Below, piece by piece: positions 15,964-21,010 of a DNA stretch of 21,010 nt. Positions within the stretch are counted from its first letter, which is position 1; each line of letters begins with the position of its first letter. The notes beneath the pieces were generated by a model. The model was not told the DNA's origin. It ran no database searches and was given only the letters and a program-made list of their open reading frames with translations. Made by a program: the position numbers and the translations under genes. Source of the stretch: Branchiostoma floridae (lineage: Eukaryota; Chordata; Leptocardii; Amphioxiformes; Branchiostomatidae); assembly GCF_000003815.2 (NCBI RefSeq), contig NC_049993.1, positions 20,425,419 to 20,446,428 of the forward strand, in the 5' to 3' direction.

Positions 15964-16535
15964 TTGTTTACCTGTGTGTAGATGGCATTCAGGGACAGGT
16001 GTGTTTAACTGTGAACAGGTGTATTCAACTGTGAGCACCAGGCACAGGTGTGTTTACCTATGTGTAGATGGCATTCAGCACCAAGGACAGGTGTGTTTAC
16101 CTGTGTGTGGATAGTGTTCAGCACCAAGGACAGGTGTGTTTACCTGTGTGTGGATGGTGTTCAGCACCAAGGACAGGTGTGTTCACCTATGTGTGGATGG
16201 TGTTCAGCACCAGGGACATGTGTGTTTACCTGTGTGTGTGGATGGTGTTCAGCACCAGGGGCAGGTGTGTTTACCTCTGTGTGGATGGTGTTCAGCACCA
16301 GGGACAGGTATATTTACCTGTGTGCGGATGGTGTTCAGTACCAGGCACAGGTGTGTTTACCTGTGTGTGGATGGTGTTCAGTACCAGGGACAGGTGTGTT
16401 TGGTTCTGTGGATGGTGTCCAGCACCAAGGACATGTGTGTTTACCTGTGTGTGTGGATGGTGTTCAGCACCAGGGACAGGTATGTTTCATTGTGTGGATG
16501 GCATTCAGCACCAGGGACAGGCATGTTCACCTATG
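15964..16535. repeat. 43-bp minisatellite, about 13 copies
   Basis: The unit contains GGTGTTCAGCACCAGGGACA followed by GGTGTGTTTACCTGTGTGTG. Successive GTTCAG marks lie at 16116, 16159, 16202, 16247, 16290, 16333, 16376, 16417, 16462 and 16503, so the period is 43 with occasional 41 or 45. Because 43 is not a multiple of 3, the same stop-free unit is read in all three plus frames, which explains the long overlapping frames here. It lies just beyond the 3' end of LRR gene 2. Confidence 0.95.
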
Positions 16536-16654
16536 GACTTGTCGATCACACTCTACTTTACAACTTGCCTATAGAGTAACACACCAGCTCCACAGGCACA
16601 CATGGACTGGAGACCACATGACCAACATAGTTCATTTCCCCTCAGTATTTAGCA

Positions 16655-16660
16655 TTTATT
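16655..16660 (-). other. Candidate poly(A) signal of LRR gene 2
   Basis: AATAAA on the minus strand, 915 bases after the stop codon, at the place that aligns with the AATAAA at 10028-10033 downstream of the paralogue. Confidence 0.5.
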
Positions 16661-17569
16661 CAAAATATGACATTTAGTATTACATACGTCAGTCGAGCGG
16701 CCCACTGAGATTCCGAACACAACATAAACTTGCAAACACTTAATACAGCTGCAGATATATTAGACCTAACACCAAGAATGCACAATGTAGTTTCAAAGTA
16801 GTTTTCATGCAATTGTATGTAACTTAAGTGTGTAATTTAACTCACTTTTTAAACAAAATTAACTATAATAACCAATTATCACATTGAAGATATCAGTTTC
16901 ATTCAAAACTTATGTAAAGTCTAAAGTGAAGTTGATGCTAAGAACTTAATTTCAGCAAAACAATTCTTATAATTATCAACTTCAGTACATGTATTAAAAA
17001 CTATACAAGCTAAGTAATTAGGCTATCCCTGTCACCTTAACATGTGATAAATACTGAATTTAGGTATATAAAACTTTACAAAATTCCACACCGCATTTAT
17101 AACATTTTGCCTTTGTACATATACATATAATAACAGATATAGTTGAAAAGGAATCATTGCGGAATAAGCTATTTGTCAGCTTTATGGAGTTAAGGAGAAC
17201 CTTTGGTCAGGTCTCCTGGTCCCAGTTTCTGTTTTTTGCTTGAAAGATGTTGTTTCTATCATCATCATGGTTACCAAATATATTTACAAGTCTTTTCTCT
17301 ACCTTTTGATACTCTAGTGTAGGAAGGTTGAGGACCTGGATCTTAGTTTGTCTTCATAAGAATTCCTTTAAGCATAGGTACTATTTTTGTGGCCCATAGT
17401 AAAAACGTGTTCTGTCCCAACTACTGGGGTCCACATGTGTGGTAACAAAGTTATATCCAGTGCTCCTTACTCTGAATGTGAGCATCTTATTTTGTACACT
17501 GATAGGAAAACCTCTTTATCCACATACTCAATAATAGTTTATCCTATCAATCCTGCGATCTGATGTTCT
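16661..17569 (-). other. 3' UTR of LRR gene 2
   Basis: Noncoding AT-rich sequence that aligns with the region downstream of LRR gene 1. Shared blocks include ACATTGAAGATATCA (16880 region with 10830) and AGATATAGTTGAAAAGGAAT (17134 region with 11137), and later GCTTGAAAGATGTTGTTTCT (17238 with 11230). This shows the duplication covered the whole 3' end. Confidence 0.6.
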
Positions 17570-19177
17570 TTACTGGCTAGAGGTGTTGGAACTCTGTTGT
17601 GTTGGAGCTGCTGTCTGGGACTGGTTATCAACTGGCTCATATTCATTCTCATTCACGATACCATGTGGACTAGCTGCAGTATGTTTAGCAGCTGCTGTTA
17701 TCACCAGGCTGTTCTCATATTTGTGGGACGGCGATTCTATCTCATTCTCATACACAATAGCCCGTGGACTAGCTGCAGCATCTTTAGCAGCTGCTGCTAT
17801 CACCTGGCTGTTCTCATATTTGTGGGACTGTGGTTCTTCTTTTGCTTGTGGATGGGCACCATTTTCAGAGGCTAGCGAGCGAGATGGAACCTCGTAACCA
17901 TCTGCTGACTCACTATGGGCATCAGACTGAGGGCCAGTTGGATTTTCGGGGGAAAGCGGAGGGGGCAAAGCCGAATGACCAAAACTGTCGAAACCCTGCA
18001 TGTTGCCTGCACCTTCTTGTGGACTTTCTGATTGGTTGATGTCGGCTATGGTGTCATATTCCGGGTCATCATTTGGAAGGTTATAGGTATGCTGGCTTCC
18101 TTGTCTGTTAGAAAGCGATGATTTGGACTGCCTGATTCTGTCCGCATGTGTGACTGTGTGTAGCCTGATATTGTGTGTGTTATTACCACTGGACACGCCT
18201 GTATCTGTGACGTTTGAGCGCCTCTTATACATGCACCATACTCCACAGGCAATAGTACAAATGATGAAAATTCCAAGACAAACACACAGCGTAGCCAGAA
18301 TGGGCACAGACAAGACGATGCCATCGCCAGTAGGGCCAGCATTGCTCTCTGTCATTGTCGACTGAAAACCGAAAGGAGGGGAAGTACTGACTGTAGACAG
18401 GCCTGGGTTAGAGCCAGCAGTGGGTGCTGTAAGGGGTGTAGGGAGGTTTGATGTTGGCTTTGCTGAATGATCGGACAAATGGGAAGTGCTGACTGTAGAC
18501 CGGCCTATGTTAGGGCCAGCAGTAGGTGTGTTGCTGGATGTTGGGGAGAATGTTGGTGCCTTTGATGTTGACTGATGAAAAGGAGAAAGACTACTGACTA
18601 TAGACAAGCTACGAGTAGACACAACCATGCGTTTTGTGGTCAAAGTGGAGTAGACTGGCGTCGTCTCTTCACAGATCAGGTTTTCAGGACCTACATCCTG
18701 TAAGAGTTGCCCTGCAAGGTTGGCAGGTCCAGCACATGTGATCTCGGCTTCAAATGGGTAGGACCCGTTCATCCTCTGTCTAAAGGGAGCCATTCTACAG
18801 TCACACTGCCAGGGGTTGTTACCAATTATAACAGGATCAAAAGGGTGGTCAGACCTAACATCAATGAACCCAGTATGTCANNNNNNNNNNNNNNNNNNNN
18901 NNNNNNNNNNNNNNNNNNNNNNNNNNNNNNNNNNNNNNNNNNNNNNNNNNNNNNNNNNNNNNNNNNNNNNNNNNNNNNNNNNNNNNNNNNNNNNNNNNNN
19001 NNNNNNNNNNNNNNNNNNNNNNNNNNNNNNNNNNNNNNNNNNNNNNNNNNNNNNNNNNNNNNNNNNNNNNNNNNNNNNNNNNNNNNNNNNNNNNNNNNNN
19101 NNNNNNNNNNNNNNNNNNNNNNNNNNNNNNNNNNNNNNNNNNAGAAGAATCAGCATCCTCTTTGCTTTGTTGGACAT
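17570..19177 (-). CDS. LRR receptor 2, tandem paralogue, interrupted by assembly gap
   Basis: The start is MSNKAKRMLIL at 19177, matching MSTKARRLLVF of receptor 1; then the gap; then 407 residues from an internal Met at 18793 to the stop at 17570. After the gap come the LRR C-cap (NPWQCDCRMAPFRQRMNGS, later ITCAGPANLAG and LICEE), a Ser/Thr/Pro-rich stalk of about 110 residues with repeated TAG-x(6)-STVSTS units, a transmembrane helix (IVLSVPILATLCVCLGIFII region) ending MYKRR, and a tail with PEYDTI, GYEVP, two HKYENS motifs in a duplicated 34-residue block, VYENE and EYEPV. The ITIM-like IEYDDV and the C-terminal YTPL of receptor 1 are absent. The frame is broken between the C-cap and the gap edge, so it may be damaged, misassembled or pseudogenised. 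Confidence 0.72.
18881..19142. other. Assembly gap (262 N)
   Basis: A run of N covering most of the signal peptide, N-cap and LRR ladder of LRR gene 2. By comparison with receptor 1 (residues 12-165) about 462 bases should lie here, so the N count does not reflect an intact ladder of the same length. Confidence 0.98.
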
Positions 19178-19272
19178 TTTGGGGTGTAGATTGATATATA
19201 CGGATATGTATATATAATAGAGATTAGCTACATTCGTATAAAAGTTCATCTGTGTTGGCTGGGTTTGAAAAT

Positions 19273-20256
19273 AACACTACTATACACTACTGCCCACTAG
19301 CTGGTGTGGATAGTACTGCAGCTGCACACTACTTCCCTAGCTGGTGTCAATAGTACTGCAGCTGTACACTACTGCCCCCTAGCTAGAGCTGATAGTACTG
19401 CAGCTGTACACTACTGCCCCCTAGCTGGTGTGGATAGTACTGCAGCTGCACACTACTTCCCCTAGCTGGTGTGGATAGTACTGCAGCTGTGCACTGCTGC
19501 CCCCTAGCTGGTGTCAATAGTACTGCAGCTGTACACTACTGCCCCCTAGCTGGTGCTGATAGTACTGCAGTTGTACACTACTGCCCCCTAGCTGGTGCTG
19601 GTAGTACTGCAGCTGTACACTACTGCTCACTAGCTGATAGTACTGCAGCTGTACACTACTGCCCCCTAGCTGGTGTCAATAGTACTGCAGCTGTACACTA
19701 CTGCCCCCTAGCTGGTGCTGGTAGTACTGCAGCTGTACACTACTGCCCCCTAGCTGGTGCTGATAGTACTGCAGCTGTACACTGCTGTCACCTAACTGGT
19801 GCTGATGGCACTGCAGCTGTACACTACTACCCCCTAGCTGGTTTAGTTAGTACTGCAGCTGTACATTACTGCCCCCAAACTGGTGTGGATAGTACTGTAG
19901 CTGTACACTACTGCCCCCTAGCTGGCGCTGATAGTACTGCAGCTGTACACTACTGCCCCCTAGCTGGCGCTGATAGTACTGCAGCTGTACACTACTGATC
20001 CCTAGCTGGTGCTGATGGCACTGCAGCTGTACACTACTGTCCCCTAACTGGTGCTGATGGCACTGCAGCTGTACACTACTACCCCCTAGCTGGTTTAGTT
20101 AGTACTGCAGCTGTACATTACTGCCCCCAAACTGGTGTGGATAGTACTGTAGCTGTACACTACTGCCCCCTAGCTAGAGCTGATAGTACTGCAGCTGTAC
20201 ACCACTGTACACTACTGCCCCGTATGTAGCTGGAGCTGATAGTGCTGCAGCTGTGC
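19273..20256. repeat. 42-bp minisatellite with higher-order duplication, about 23 copies
   Basis: The unit holds AGTACTGCAGCTGTACACTA then CTGCCCCCTAGCTGGTGCTGAT. 19791-19923 and 20043-20175 are identical over 133 bp at an offset of 252 (six units), so blocks of units have been duplicated. It occupies most of intron 1 of LRR gene 2. Since 42 is a multiple of 3, one frame is open through many units (14-residue repeat STAAVHYCPLAGAD), but it is not a gene. Confidence 0.95.
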
Positions 20257-20326
20257 CAGCTTTTTCACTGACTTCTCATGGACTAAAGTACATCTGGTGT
20301 AAAAGAGAAGACATTGCTTGACTTAC

Positions 20327-20430
20327 CTCAGTATGTTTAGAACTTGTTTTTGGTCTGCAAAGTCCTTAAGAGTGTCCTTCAGCACAGCGCTGAGGTGGTT
20401 GGACTGCCTAAAGGTTATAATTATAGACTT
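20327..20430 (-). other. 5' noncoding exon and upstream region of LRR gene 2
   Basis: The minus-strand donor is CATACTGAG|GTAAGT at the 20327/20326 edge. It is homologous to the exon ending at 14689 of LRR gene 1, with the shared 27-bp block at 20385-20411. A further shared stretch (CTGTGGTAGTT, GAACATAATGAGTT) lies at 20479-20516. Intron 1 would run from 20326 to an acceptor near the ATG, which is uncertain. Confidence 0.58.
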
Positions 20431-20705
20431 TGGGTTCAGCCAACACCGCCTATTGTGCAACATGCCCACAGGCTAAATCTGTGGTAGTTGTGCCAGCCGT
20501 CTGAACATAATGAGTTTAAATTGCAAATACGATTATCGAGAAATGTATTGTTCTGCAATCCTCTTCTTCCTCTTCCTTTTCTTGAAAACACAGGTAGGTA
20601 TGACTAGTATGGAGATTGAAACCACATATTTATTCTGGGGACCCTATTATTTTTATCAAGCTGTAGAACATACACATATCTCTGCTTGTCTTTTTTCCCT
20701 AAGTC

Positions 20706-20718
20706 GGGGGGGGGGGGG
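20706..20718 (+). repeat. G13 homopolymer
   Basis: Thirteen consecutive G at 20706-20718, able to form G-quadruplex structures and prone to length errors. Confidence 0.95.
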
Positions 20719-20734
20719 TTGTAGATGTGTTTCA

Positions 20735-21010
20735 CCTCTCTCTCTCTCTCTGTCCTTCTCTCTGCGTCTCTATATCTATCTCTATATCTTTTTCCTCCCT
20801 CTCTATCCTCTCTATGTCTCTTCCTTTCTCCTTCTCTCCCTCCTTCCCTCCATCCCCTCTATCCTTTTCTCTGCCCGTTTTCCCTCTACCACTCTCTCTA
20901 TCCTTCTCTATATCCCTCTCTCTATCCTTCTTTATGTCTCACTCTCTCCCTCTATCCTTCTCTTTGTCCCTTTTTCCCTATCTGCCTCTCTTTTCCTCCC
21001 CTTTCTCTTC
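20735..21010. repeat. CT-rich low-complexity polypyrimidine tract
   Basis: About 275 bp to the window end composed almost wholly of C and T (CTCTCT, TATCC, CTTTCTC units) on the plus strand. Such tracts can form triplex DNA. There is no coding content. Confidence 0.95.

Noticed and set aside
16048-16677. Cys/Trp/Val-rich 209-, 168- and 147-codon frames
   Set aside because: All three are shifted readings of the 43-bp minisatellite. There is no start context, splice structure or domain beyond the repeat.
19471-19998. 175-codon repeat protein (STAAVHYCPLAGAD units)
   Set aside because: It is the 42-bp minisatellite in intron 1 of LRR gene 2. The frame is open only because 42 is divisible by three.
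19273-20256. CRISPR-like array
   Set aside because: Units are contiguous and degenerate, with no unique spacers, and the context is an animal intron.
1-21010. tRNA or rRNA genes
   Set aside because: No tRNA cloverleaf, A/B box pair or rRNA-like block was recognised by eye. A covariance search could still find weak cases.

Overview
This is an animal (metazoan) nuclear window. The evidence is spliced genes with GT-AG introns, extracellular PAN/apple, EGF and LRR modules, two kinds of retroelement, minisatellites and an assembly gap of 262 N. The protein families, compact introns and retroelement types suggest an invertebrate deuterostome, with amphioxus (Branchiostoma) as the best guess. That species call is inference.

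Layout. (1) Positions 515-9887, plus strand: a multi-exon gene for a single-pass receptor-like protein. In order it has two PAN/apple exons, ten EGF-type exons, a transmembrane exon and a last exon with a short cytoplasmic tail. Every extracellular exon is phase 1-1, and the whole chain stays in frame (2,075 nt, 690 residues plus stop, 5' end outside the window). Seven EGF exons are of an eight-cysteine MEGF/SREC/Tie-like kind and fall into two subtypes, here called alpha and beta. These were amplified as alpha-beta pairs, and one pair plus its introns is a clear segmental duplication. The introns hold a CpG-rich inverted-repeat transposon, a 5'-truncated non-LTR retrotransposon with an open RT frame, a TTAA-flanked foldback element, a perfect 17-bp hairpin, AT and CA microsatellites, and a Penelope-like remnant on the minus strand. 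(2) Positions 10028-14830, minus strand: LRR receptor gene 1, whose 612-residue coding sequence lies in one exon, with a separate 5' noncoding exon. (3) Positions 16655-20430, minus strand: its tandem paralogue, LRR gene 2, interrupted by the gap. (4) Between the two LRR genes are a 43-bp minisatellite and a weak candidate first exon. A 42-bp minisatellite fills intron 1 of LRR gene 2. The window ends in a G run and a long pyrimidine tract.

How the genes relate. All three encode membrane proteins with modular ectodomains. The EGF gene and LRR gene 1 are convergent, and their predicted 3' UTRs overlap. The two LRR genes share their 5' exon, intron position, 3' UTR and poly(A) signal, so the whole transcription unit was duplicated. 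Their tails have diverged in tyrosine motifs: gene 1 has ITIM-like and ITAM-like motifs, while gene 2 has a repeated YEN motif and a long Ser/Thr/Pro stalk. This resembles paired immune-type or adhesion receptors, but function is inferred only from domains and motifs.
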